DNA of 21,412 nt from Chloroflexota bacterium (GCA_030636125.1 DAOVXM010000004.1:1-21412); one strand, 5' to 3'. Positions 13,829 through 21,059 are shown, counted from the first letter of the stretch. Notes: a model not told the origin generated them from the letters alone. Program-made: numbers and translations.

Positions 13829-14584
13829 ATGCCTGCCAACCAAAAAGACACCTTTCTCTCTGCGCTCCAGGAAGGCACCCTTACCGTCCAGGGTGAGTTC
13901 ATTTGGGGGTCAAACTACACTTTCCTTATAGACGTAACCCACAAAGATTCTACGTTCTCAGCGGTTTACAAACCAACCCGCGGCACACGTCCTCTTTGGG
14001 ATTTCCCTCCAACATCGCTGCCACGACGGGAAGTAGCTGCTTACTTAGTAAGTGAGGCTCTTCATTGGGACTTTGTACCTCTAACTATCTTTCGCCAGGA
14101 CGGACCTTTTGGACCCGGCTCCTTGCAGCTCTTTATTGAGCATGACCCAGAGTACCATTATTTCAATTTCAACGATGCTGACCGCCAACGGTTACGCCCG
14201 GTTGTGCTCTTCGATATACTGGTGAATAACGCTGACCGTAAAGGTAGCCATATCCTGTTCGACTCTGACGAACACTTGTGGTTGATCGATCATGGAGTAT
14301 GCTTCCATATCGAGGAAAAGCTACGCACGGTGATTTGGGATTTTGCCGGTGAGCTGATTCCGGACGATTTGGTCGCAAACCTACGCCAGTTCCGACACTT
14401 ATTAGATATAAACGCTAATACTCAGCCCGGGGCAGTTCCATCTGAGCTGGTGACTAGCCTGAGCGATTACTTGAGTAGTGCCGAGATCAGCGCCATCGCC
14501 CAACGCAGCGACCTGCTACTCGACTCTGCCCGTTTCCCAGATCCCAATCCGGATCGCCGCCATTATCCCTGGCCTGCGGTTTAG
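13829..14584 (+). CDS. SCO1664-like protein with PI3/4-kinase or HipA-like fold
   Basis: A 251-residue protein of the SCO1664 type (Actinobacteria/Chloroflexi). Kinase-like landmarks appear in order: a lysine in AVYKPTRGTRPL (Lys48), Glu68 in RREVAAYLVSEAL, a catalytic-loop-like segment FDILVNNADRKGSH (Asp129, Asn134, Asp136, His141), and a DFG-like Asp154 in LWLIDHGVCFH. The arrangement recalls PI3/4-kinases and HipA, where DRHxxN and DxG bind ATP-magnesium. Here the loop reads DRKGSH, so the last metal ligand would be His rather than Asn. ATP-dependent phosphorylation of protein, lipid or sugar is plausible but unproven. It follows the DUF3090 gene by 98 bp and probably acts with it and the histidine phosphatase. 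Confidence 0.85.
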   Translation: MPANQKDTFLSALQEGTLTVQGEFIWGSNYTFLIDVTHKDSTFSAVYKPTRGTRPLWDFPPTSLPRREVAAYLVSEALHWDFVPLTIFRQDGPFGPGSLQLFIEHDPEYHYFNFNDADRQRLRPVVLFDILVNNADRKGSHILFDSDEHLWLIDHGVCFHIEEKLRTVIWDFAGELIPDDLVANLRQFRHLLDINANTQPGAVPSELVTSLSDYLSSAEISAIAQRSDLLLDSARFPDPNPDRRHYPWPAV

Positions 14585-14628
14585 AATACAATCCCAAAAA
14601 TCTATTATCATCTATTCTGGAGTTTATT

Positions 14629-15657
14629 ATGCCCCATTACAAACTCGCTTTTCTTGGTTTTGGCAATGTTGGTCAAGCCTTGGGACATCTATTGTTGAAT
14701 AAACAAGACGAAATAGAAGCTTTATATAAGATCACCTTCTCCACCACCGGTATCGCCACAGGTCGACACGGCTCTGCGATCAACCGGGATGGTATCGACC
14801 TGAAACGAGCCCTAACCCTAATGGAAAATGGTGAATCTCTCGATATATTGCCAGCCCAGGCGCATCTATCTGATTCTCTTGACTTTATTCGCAACTGCGC
14901 TGCAGATGTACTCTTTGAGAACACACCCGTGAATTATTGGACAGGTCAACCGGCAGTGGATCACCTGCGAAGCGCCTTGTCAATGGGTATGCATGCCATC
15001 ACAGCCAATAAAGGTCCAGTGGTGCACGCCTACCGTCCATTGACAGAGTTAGCCAATGCCGAAGGACTTAAGTTCTATTTCGAATCCACAGTTATGGATG
15101 GCGCACCTATCTTTTCCCTCTTCCGTGGGGGGCTACCAGTTGCAAACCTGCGCTCTTTCCGCGGCGTTTTAAATTCAACTACCAACTTGATACTTAACCG
15201 TATGGAAGATGGGGATTCCTTTGAAGACGCCGTCGCCTATGCGCAGAGTGTTGGCATCGCCGAAACCGACCCTGGCGGCGATGTGGATGGGTGGGACGCC
15301 GCCATTAAGGTTTCCGCCTTGGTCACCGTACTTATGGGTATTCCACTTAAGCCGGATGAAGTCGATCGTCAAGGCATCCGTAATATCTCACCAAGCGATA
15401 TTAATCGTGCTAAAAACGAAGGGAAACGATGGAAGTTGGTTTGTTTGGCCAAACGAGATGGCAAGGGAATAAAAGCTCGCGTAGCCCCGGAAATGGTGCC
15501 GCCCAACTCACCACTGTATAATGTGAACGGTACCACCAGCATCGTACAATTTGATAGTGACGTTCTCGGTCAGCTTTCAGTGATCGAAGCTGATCCAGGT
15601 CCACACACTACTGCATATGGTTTGTTAGCTGATTTTCTCAACGCTGTGCGCGATTAA
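14629..15657 (+). CDS. homoserine dehydrogenase (no ACT domain)
   Basis: NAD(P)-dependent reduction of aspartate semialdehyde to homoserine, on the route to threonine and methionine. The N-terminal Rossmann motif is LGFGNVGQALG (Gly10, Gly12, Gly15). Catalytic-domain hallmarks follow: TANKGPVV (Lys128), FESTVMDGAPIF, LNSTTNLILNRME and the signature ETDPGGDVDGWDAAIK (Glu212, Asp223, Lys227). At 342 residues it stops after the catalytic domain and lacks the C-terminal ACT domain that gives threonine feedback in longer (about 430 aa) forms, like the short enzymes of several archaea and bacteria. GGAG (14619-14622) lies 6 nt before the ATG. No thrB, thrC or aspartokinase is in the window. Confidence 0.93.
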   Translation: MPHYKLAFLGFGNVGQALGHLLLNKQDEIEALYKITFSTTGIATGRHGSAINRDGIDLKRALTLMENGESLDILPAQAHLSDSLDFIRNCAADVLFENTPVNYWTGQPAVDHLRSALSMGMHAITANKGPVVHAYRPLTELANAEGLKFYFESTVMDGAPIFSLFRGGLPVANLRSFRGVLNSTTNLILNRMEDGDSFEDAVAYAQSVGIAETDPGGDVDGWDAAIKVSALVTVLMGIPLKPDEVDRQGIRNISPSDINRAKNEGKRWKLVCLAKRDGKGIKARVAPEMVPPNSPLYNVNGTTSIVQFDSDVLGQLSVIEADPGPHTTAYGLLADFLNAVRD

Positions 15658-15753
15658 CCTAGCTCAACCTGAGCATCACTTTCGAGCCAGCTTTCTCACA
15701 ACTCTCCCGTTTCAAATTATGGAGACGGAAATTTCATTCTAAATTGGTAAAGA
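15658..15753. other. convergent intergenic gap with small hairpins
   Basis: Between the convergent homoserine dehydrogenase and S1 genes there are two weak stems: GCTCA/TGAGC (15662-15666, 15670-15674, 3-nt loop) and CCGTTTC/GAGACGG (15707-15713, 15722-15728, one G-U pair, 8-nt loop). Neither is followed by a good U-run, so termination is only a possibility. Confidence 0.3.
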
Positions 15754-16941
15754 TTATTCCGACGAAGCTTCTTTATCTTCTTGCTCAGGGATAGTATCCG
15801 CCTCGCTTTCAAAATCATCTGACATCCAGGCTATCTGTTTCTCTTTAGGTACTCGCCGCATGCTCAGGGATACTCGTTCTCTTTCCGGATCAAGGTCAAG
15901 GATACGAACCAGGACAATGTCTCCCGCCTTGACAACATCTTGAGGATCACCAGAAGCAGAATAACCAACCTCGCTGGAATGCACCAATCCAACAATTCCT
16001 GAAGCGAGTTCTACAAATGCCCCGAAATCCAATACTCTAGTCACTTTACCGCTGACAATTTCACCAGAATGGTGATCCTCATTAAAGGCATCCCAGGGGT
16101 TTGGAAGTAAAGCTTTGCGGCTAAGGCTCACCCTTTGATTTTCTACATCAACATCCAAGATTTGGATATCAATTTCATCCCCAATCTTAAAGCTCTCAGA
16201 AGGATGCTTTACTACTTGCCAGTCCAATTCAGACAGATGTACCAACCCATCCACACCCTCGAGGTCAACAAAAATACCAAAATTAACCACACTAGCTACC
16301 TTGACATTATGAAAGATTTGGCCAGCTTCAAGTTCCTGAAGGCGTTGTTTACGTTTCGCCTCTTGAGCCGTAAGAGCAGAAAATACTAAGCGCCTGCGCT
16401 GCCGGTCCACTTCGATTGCCTTGAGCATAAGAATTGTTCCAACCATCTCTTCTTTGAGGTGCTGAACCCGCTCCCGGTCATGGATCTGACGTATTTCAGG
16501 GACTTGGGACGCCGGCACAAATCCCTGCAACGATTCGAACTTCACCAGCAAACCACCCTTATTATGCCCGACAACTTCCAATTCAATGTTCCTCGCATCG
16601 GCTAAATACTCTTCAGCCCTTTTCCAACTTTTGTATCCAATACCCTGGCTGAGAGAGACGAGCAAGTCTTTATCCCCCCCGGGTATATAAATTACACTAA
16701 CTAACACCCGATCACCTAACGATAATTTTTCCAACACTTCGCGATCGAGCCGATTCAGGTCTTTTGCGGGTACGATGGCATCTCTTTTTTGCCCAATGCC
16801 AACTACAATCGCGTCGTCATTAATCCGAAGGATTTCTCCTTCCAAAATTTGTCCACGCTTCGGTTGTTCATACTCATACTGATCTATATATTCTTCGTAC
16901 CAATTTTGGTCGATATCGCTCTCACTGTTATCTTGGGTCAT
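15754..16941 (-). CDS. rpsA: 30S ribosomal protein S1 (four S1 domains)
   Basis: An RNA-binding protein with four S1 (OB-fold) repeats at about 30-100, 115-190, 206-278 and 293-363, followed by an acidic C-terminal tail. Repeats 3 and 4 show the strong S1 signature (NFGIFVDL-GVDGLVHLSEL and DFGAFVELASGIVGLVHSSEV, each followed by a RVSLS-type strand). The first two are divergent, as in true S1 proteins, where they contact the ribosome. A four-domain S1 of about 395 residues is typical outside Proteobacteria, which have six. The frame extends to a TTG at 16944; ATG 16941 is chosen. The ATG has no adjacent Shine-Dalgarno; AAAAGGAG lies 36 nt upstream beyond a small hairpin. Residue numbers count from the TTG, one more than from the ATG. 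Confidence 0.88.
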   Translation of the reverse strand: MTQDNSESDIDQNWYEEYIDQYEYEQPKRGQILEGEILRINDDAIVVGIGQKRDAIVPAKDLNRLDREVLEKLSLGDRVLVSVIYIPGGDKDLLVSLSQGIGYKSWKRAEEYLADARNIELEVVGHNKGGLLVKFESLQGFVPASQVPEIRQIHDRERVQHLKEEMVGTILMLKAIEVDRQRRRLVFSALTAQEAKRKQRLQELEAGQIFHNVKVASVVNFGIFVDLEGVDGLVHLSELDWQVVKHPSESFKIGDEIDIQILDVDVENQRVSLSRKALLPNPWDAFNEDHHSGEIVSGKVTRVLDFGAFVELASGIVGLVHSSEVGYSASGDPQDVVKAGDIVLVRILDLDPERERVSLSMRRVPKEKQIAWMSDDFESEADTIPEQEDKEASSE

Positions 16942-16954
16942 CAAATATTTAATT

Positions 16955-16985
16955 ATCTATTCTTTATATAGATAGATCTCCTTTT
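16955..16985 (-). promoter_or_regulatory. structured leader of the S1 gene with distant Shine-Dalgarno
   Basis: On the minus strand AAAAGGAG (16985-16978) is followed at once by ATCTAT (16977-16972), a 11-nt spacer and ATAGAT (16960-16955); the ATG is at 16941. Pairing of ATCTAT with ATAGAT would loop out about 23 nt and bring the ribosome-binding site to about 13 nt from the start codon. The region near the ATG is otherwise AT-rich and lacks a ribosome-binding site. E. coli rpsA is also known for a structured leader with no proper Shine-Dalgarno and for autoregulation. Confidence 0.35.
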
Positions 16986-17012
16986 GCTCTCACCAATTCA
17001 CAAGAAAACCAC

Positions 17013-17228
17013 TTACCAGCAATGAATTGGAACAAGCCTATTGTCATACAACGAAAACATAATATCAGACACTTCTCTTAAAGTGCCTGGTCGTTCGCCT
17101 ATCATCAGTGTATCGGATTGGAGTGGGCTAAGTTTCACTGATCCTATGGTCCGCTCACTTGCCCCCTTTGCTTCTGCGTGTTGTTCAATTAAGCGGCGAA
17201 CTACCACACCTGAAACAAGAGTTCAAAT
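17013..17228 (-). pseudogene. unidentified protein fragment
   Basis: An open minus-strand frame from just after a stop near 17228 to TAA at 17013, about 71 codons (TLVSGVVVRRLIEQHAEAKG... to ...LVPIHCW). Its composition (balanced charged and hydrophobic residues, helix-like N-terminal half) looks more like real protein than the overlapping plus-strand frame. It has no clear ribosome-binding site, and a GTG at 17207 is the only obvious start. I do not recognise the family. It could be the end of a decayed gene or a chance frame. Confidence 0.28.
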
Positions 17229-17445
17229 TTCTGCTTGCTGCTCTGTTTCAGAACCCCAACATAAGAGAATATACCAAAATGACAGGGAACTGTCAATCAG
17301 CGTGAAATGCAGACAACAATCAATCAGGTATCCAAAGCCTTTAACACCTCACTGTCTACCCCTATTAGAGCAAAAGCAATACCCTGGTAGTATAATCCCT
17401 ACACCATCCATCAGGTAGGATTTGATTAATTCACACCTCTGACCC

Positions 17446-17703
17446 TTGTTGTTACCCTGGAGGATAAGCTTGGTTAATTGGGCGACGGTGTTGTGGCTGG
17501 CGGTTGTTAATAGCGCCATAGCCTTCACCCTGTGGAACCGAATTTTACGCACACTTACGGCAATGGATCCAAGCATTATCAACAACACTATGATGTTCCA
17601 GATCACCCTGCTGGCATGGGTTTTCCTGGGCGAAGAGCTGGCCTAACGCCAGATATTCGGCATACTATTGGCTGCGGGGTACTGTATTGGTGCAAGTTCG
17701 GAG
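17446..17703 (+). pseudogene. EamA/DMT-family transporter, C-terminal remnant
   Basis: The translation WATVLWLAVVNSAIAFTLWNR...SIINNTMMFQITLLAWVFLGEELA is unmistakably the C-terminal half-repeat of an EamA (drug/metabolite transporter superfamily) permease, covering roughly three of ten membrane segments. TAA at 17644-17646 interrupts it. The same frame then continues RQIFGILLAAGYCIGAS, the expected final membrane segment, so the stop is a nonsense mutation inside a formerly longer gene. The N-terminal 180-200 residues are missing: the frame is closed by TGA at 17440-17442 and no transmembrane coding is seen further upstream. This is a degraded gene. Confidence 0.75.
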
Positions 17704-17755
17704 GCAGGAATCGTCTCGCTAATAAGAATAAAGATTAAATTGAGATCTATTCGAA

Positions 17756-18367
17756 ATGTCTGATACCAATTCCCCCTCATACTGGGATGCTATTTACCAA
17801 AGCGGCCGTACCGGTTGGGACATCGGCAAGCCAAATCCGGTTTTTCGACGGATACTCGAAAGCGAACGATTCGCTCCAGGTACAATGCTCGTGTTATGCG
17901 CTGGACGTGGTTACGACGCACGCATGTTTGCAAGCCGCGGCTTTATAGTGACGGCTGTTGACTTTTCCGCAAAAGCTGTTCGAGACATGCATTCTCTGTC
18001 AGACCCACAAATTCCGTATGAAATAATAAAAATGGACTTATTCGATATACCCAACAGCTTCAAAGAACAGTTCGACTATGTCTTAGAGTACACTTGCTAC
18101 TGCGCCATTGATCCTTCACGTCGCAGTGAATACATAAAGGAGGTAGCGCGCTTACTCAAACCAGGCGGCATTTATATCGCTTTGGCCTTTCCGATTAGCA
18201 GTCACACTGGTGGACCACCTTACGCCGTATCATCTGATGAACTTGTCGATCCATTTTTAGCCTTGGGTTTTGAACTCTTACAGCGTGAAATACCGCCTGA
18301 TTCGATCCCTACACGCCGCGGGAAAGAAGAACTTATCATTTTACGCAAGGAGGCAATGAAGGAATGA
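17756..18367 (+). CDS. SAM-dependent methyltransferase, TPMT-like
   Basis: A 203-residue Rossmann-fold methyltransferase resembling the thiopurine S-methyltransferase/halide methyltransferase family. The N-terminal YWDAIYQSGRTGWDIGKPNP (9-28) is the typical W-x-x-x-Y...G-x-TGWD-G-P motif. Motif I is VLCAGRGYDA (46-55), a variant of the usual PGCGRGYD, and the motif II acid is Asp69 (VTAVDFS). FDYVLEYTCYCAIDPSRRSEY matches the family's post-motif region. Substrates of relatives include thiols, halides and other small nucleophiles; nothing here fixes it. It has only a weak ribosome-binding site. Its stop overlaps the arginase-family gene in an ATGA junction, so the two are co-translated. Confidence 0.85.
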   Translation: MSDTNSPSYWDAIYQSGRTGWDIGKPNPVFRRILESERFAPGTMLVLCAGRGYDARMFASRGFIVTAVDFSAKAVRDMHSLSDPQIPYEIIKMDLFDIPNSFKEQFDYVLEYTCYCAIDPSRRSEYIKEVARLLKPGGIYIALAFPISSHTGGPPYAVSSDELVDPFLALGFELLQREIPPDSIPTRRGKEELIILRKEAMKE

Positions 18368-19131
18368 ATAACAGATTCATATTGACCCCATATTTTCTTG
18401 ATCAACCCATGCCAGGACTTGAGGGTGTTGTGGATAGCGAATTGGAAGTCAATCAATTACATATATCCGAAGCTAATGCACAAAATCGCATGGGGGTTTT
18501 ATACCAACCCTTAGCCGACTTCGTTAACAAAGCCATTTCGCGGGGAGAACGACCAGTGAGCATAGCTGGTGACTGTTGCACCAGTATTGGCGTAATAGCC
18601 GGATTACAACGAGCGGGAACCGACCCGACTTTGATCTGGTTCGATGCCCATGGTGATTTCAACACCTGGAAAACTACACCGAGTGGTTTTTTAGGGGGCA
18701 TGCCACTAGCCATGCTGGTTGGGCGGGGAGAACAAACCATCCTTGAGGCTGTCAACTTAGAGCCAATACCTGAATCACAGATCATCCTGACCGACGCACG
18801 TGACCTTGACCCAGGTGAAAAGGAGTCCCTGGTTGCATCGAAGGTAGTACATATTTCAAATGTCGAAGACCTATTGGATTACCCCCTGAGCGAGGGAGCG
18901 CTATACATACACTTCGACACCGATATCATTAACCCCATCGAAGCCCCAGCAATGAATTACCCAGCAGCTGGAGGCCCTACTGTGGAGACACTGCGCCGTA
19001 TCTTCAAACACTTAGCTCAAACCGGTCGTGTTATAGCGGTCTCACTCTCTTCCTGGAACCCGAGTCTAGATCATGACGGCCGCACTGAAACAGCCGTAAT
19101 GGATTTATTGGATACCCTGCTTATTTTATGA
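18364..19131 (+). CDS. arginase/agmatinase-family ureohydrolase-like protein
   Basis: A 255-residue protein with the arginase fold. Metal motifs are WFDAHGDFNT (Asp94, His96, Asp98) and IHFDTDIINP (Asp185, Asp187). The first ligand motif, normally GGDHS, reads AGDCCTS: Cys71 replaces the Mn-A histidine. That change is shared by some uncharacterised arginase-family members and makes simple assignment as arginase or agmatinase unsafe. The protein is shorter than typical arginases (about 300). It should hydrolyse a guanidino- or amidino-type C-N bond in a small cytoplasmic substrate if active. It overlaps the upstream methyltransferase by 4 nt. AAGGAG-like sequences in the end of that gene can serve as its ribosome-binding site. 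A hairpin follows 53 bp after the stop. Confidence 0.83.
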   Translation: MNNRFILTPYFLDQPMPGLEGVVDSELEVNQLHISEANAQNRMGVLYQPLADFVNKAISRGERPVSIAGDCCTSIGVIAGLQRAGTDPTLIWFDAHGDFNTWKTTPSGFLGGMPLAMLVGRGEQTILEAVNLEPIPESQIILTDARDLDPGEKESLVASKVVHISNVEDLLDYPLSEGALYIHFDTDIINPIEAPAMNYPAAGGPTVETLRRIFKHLAQTGRVIAVSLSSWNPSLDHDGRTETAVMDLLDTLLIL

Positions 19132-19183
19132 AGAGTGTTGGATCCATTCCCACTCGTCACAAACCAGTATCCCCACCCATGAT

Positions 19184-19216
19184 TTGGTGGAACACCGGCT
19201 TATCGGTGAACACCAA
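19184..19216. terminator. hairpin between arginase-family and CoA-transferase genes
   Basis: TTGGTG (19184-19189) pairs with CACCAA (19211-19216) and CACCG (19193-19197) with CGGTG (19204-19208), separated by a small GAA/AA internal loop, with a GCTTAT apical loop: 11 bp in all. No U-run follows (GATCTAATAAATC), so it may be a weak terminator or an mRNA-stabilising element. Confidence 0.4.
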
Positions 19217-19233
19217 GATCTAATAAATCATAG

Positions 19234-19262
19234 TTGCAATCTGGCAGGATCTATTGTATTTT
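19234..19262 (+). promoter_or_regulatory. putative promoter of the CoA-transferase operon
   Basis: TTGCAA (19234-19239, four of six matches to -35 consensus) is separated by exactly 17 bp from TATTTT (19257-19262, four of six matches to -10). It lies about 55 bp before ATG 19318, leaving a short leader that ends in AAGGAG. Confidence 0.42.
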
Positions 19263-19317
19263 TAATAGGGCAAACTTACCACAAAGAATTCGAAAACAAA
19301 TACAAGGAGACATAATT

Positions 19318-20280
19318 ATGGAAGTCATCCAAGCCGGCCTTGGGGAATTGATCCAACCGCCGGACCTCAACTCATTTCGGGAATGGAATCGCAAGAAGCC
19401 TAAAGGCCTGGTAGACAAACGTATGACCGAGGCGGATGCTGTCAGCCGTTTCATCCATGACGGTGATTATATCGGCACAGAACTCTATGGCACGGTACGC
19501 TGCCCCATGTCCCTTGCCAACGAGATCGTCCGCCAGAGTAAGAAAGACCTGCGCATCGCTGGGCAGGGTGTATTAGAGTTAGACATGCTCCTGGCAGCGA
19601 GTCTGGTCAAAAAGCTCGACATCACTTATATCGGCCTTGAAGTATATGGGGTATCCAACTGCCTGCGGCGCGAGGTGGAAAGCGGGCGGGTGGAGACCTG
19701 CGTAGATTGGAGCAACGCCGGCATCGCCTGGCGATTTAAGGCAGCCGCGCTGGGGGTCCCATTCATCCCAGTACGATCCATGCTGGGCACAGACACTATG
19801 AAATATAGCGCCGCCAAGGTTGTCAAGGATCCTTTCACTGGCGATCCAATTTGTCTCTTACCAGCTTTGATCCTCGATGTTGGTCTGATCCATGTGCACC
19901 GGGCTGACAAATATGGTAACGCTCAAATCGATGGCATTAGCGGCTTCGGCCCCGAACTAGCACGTGCATCCAAGAGGCTCATTATCAGCGCGGAGGAGAT
20001 CGTGGCTACGGAAGTATTCCGCAACCAGCCCGACCGCACCATCATTCCATACTATTTAGTAGATGCTGTAATAGAAGCACCCTTCGGGTCGCACCCCGGT
20101 GAAATGTGTTATGTTTACAAACGTGATGAAACGCAAATAAAAGAATGGGTAGAAGCCTCTAAAGACCCAGAGACCACCCAGGCATACCTCGATAGGTATA
20201 TATACGGTGTCAAAAATCATCAGGAATACCTGGATCTCATCGGCAGAGACCAATTAGAAAGTTTAAGGATGCAGAGATGA
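19318..20280 (+). CDS. CoA-transferase subunit A (glutaconate CoA-transferase alpha-like)
   Basis: A 320-residue family I CoA-transferase alpha subunit, moving CoA between acyl-CoA and a carboxylic acid. Segments comparable to Acidaminococcus GctA include AAALGVPFIPVRSMLGTD, ALILDVGLIHVHRADKYGNAQI, IISAEEIV, YLVDAVIEAPFGSHPGEMCY and the ending YGVKNHQEYLDLIG. The frame is open from 19234, but ATG 19318 is chosen because AAGGAG (19304-19309) lies 8 nt upstream and the putative promoter lies inside the extra segment. The true substrate may be glutaconate, another dicarboxylate or a cholesterol-ring-type acid (IpdA-like). The stop overlaps subunit B (ATGA), giving equal synthesis of the two chains. 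Confidence 0.9.
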   Translation: MEVIQAGLGELIQPPDLNSFREWNRKKPKGLVDKRMTEADAVSRFIHDGDYIGTELYGTVRCPMSLANEIVRQSKKDLRIAGQGVLELDMLLAASLVKKLDITYIGLEVYGVSNCLRREVESGRVETCVDWSNAGIAWRFKAAALGVPFIPVRSMLGTDTMKYSAAKVVKDPFTGDPICLLPALILDVGLIHVHRADKYGNAQIDGISGFGPELARASKRLIISAEEIVATEVFRNQPDRTIIPYYLVDAVIEAPFGSHPGEMCYVYKRDETQIKEWVEASKDPETTQAYLDRYIYGVKNHQEYLDLIGRDQLESLRMQR

Positions 20281-21059
20281 GCCATAATACAGACAATTTG
20301 AACAGTTACAACCCAAGTGAGTTGTTGATCTGCACAGCCTCACGAATGATGGCAGACAACACCACGGCTTTCATTGGCACCGGTATCCCCATGCTGGCAG
20401 CATCATTAGCACAGAGGATGCATGCCCCAAACCTGGTAGCAATTTTCGAGTTCGGAGGCACTGGTGCAATCCTGGAAGAGCTCCCCATGGCAGTTGGAGG
20501 ACAGGCCACCTTCCACAGGGCAATTGCCGCCTCCGGGATATGTGACATTATTGAGACTGCCCAACGTGGTTTTATCGAGTACGGCTTCCTGGGTGGTGCT
20601 CAGATCGACCCTTACGGCAACCTGAATAGCACAGTCATTGGCGACTACTACCAACCCAAAGTACGCTTACCTGGAAGCGGCGGGGGCAACGACGTCGGCT
20701 CACATTGCTGGCAAACAATCGCCATTATGCGCCACGATAAGCGTCGTTTCGTAGAAAAGTTAGATTTTTTAACCACACCAGGGTACTTGACCGGCCCAGG
20801 AGCGCGTGAAGCTGCCGGTCTGCCACCTGACACTGGACCTTACCGCGTTGTGACCAATCTGGCAGTGATGGGCTACCACCCCGAGACCAAGCGCATGATG
20901 CTGCTGGCAACTCAGCCAGGTATTACCATTGAACAAGTGCTCGATAACACCGGTTTTGAGGTAGCCATCACCGACCATGTCGAACAGAACCCCTCACCCA
21001 CCTTGGAAGAATTACGTATCCTGCGCGAGGAAGTGGACAGGGACCAGCTATACATCTAA
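20277..21059 (+). CDS. CoA-transferase subunit B (glutaconate CoA-transferase beta-like)
   Basis: The 260-residue partner of the preceding subunit. The order and wording of motifs match GctB: GTGIPMLAASLAQRMHAPN, then Glu58 in AIFEFGG (aligned with the catalytic Glu54 that forms the glutamyl-CoA thioester), GGAQIDPYGNLNSTVIGDY, RLPGSGGGNDVGS and MRHDKRRFVEKLDFLTTPGYLTGPG. The C-terminus DNTGFEVAI...LREEVDRDQLYI is also typical. The active-site context reads EFGG rather than the ESG of GctB, so substrate preference may differ. It begins in an ATGA overlap with subunit A. The E1 alpha gene starts 56 bp after its stop. Confidence 0.92.
   Translation: MSHNTDNLNSYNPSELLICTASRMMADNTTAFIGTGIPMLAASLAQRMHAPNLVAIFEFGGTGAILEELPMAVGGQATFHRAIAASGICDIIETAQRGFIEYGFLGGAQIDPYGNLNSTVIGDYYQPKVRLPGSGGGNDVGSHCWQTIAIMRHDKRRFVEKLDFLTTPGYLTGPGAREAAGLPPDTGPYRVVTNLAVMGYHPETKRMMLLATQPGITIEQVLDNTGFEVAITDHVEQNPSPTLEELRILREEVDRDQLYI

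Larger units (their letters stand above)
16942..17755. other. 814-bp region of decayed sequence between S1 and methyltransferase genes
   Basis: No intact recognisable gene. From left to right: the S1 leader; an 8-bp inverted repeat CCAATTCA/TGAATTGG (16993-17000, 17023-17030); an unidentified minus-strand frame (17013-17228); about 160 bp with nothing recognisable apart from an isolated TATAAT (17391-17396); then a fragment of an EamA transporter (17446-17703). The remnant and mixed frames suggest that formerly functional genes have been eroded here. Confidence 0.6.

Noticed and set aside
17041..17418. 125-codon plus-strand open frame in the decayed region
   Set aside because: Ser/Pro/Thr-rich translation with no motif, no ribosome-binding site, and antisense to a more protein-like minus-strand frame.
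19184..19216. T-box-like sequence GGTGGAACACCG before the CoA-transferase genes
   Set aside because: The resemblance is partial, the sequence forms a simple 11-bp hairpin by itself, no terminator follows, and a CoA-transferase is not a usual T-box target.
19234..19317. 28-residue N-terminal extension of CoA-transferase subunit A
   Set aside because: The extension contains the putative promoter and the AAGGAG ribosome-binding site for ATG 19318, and family proteins do not have it.
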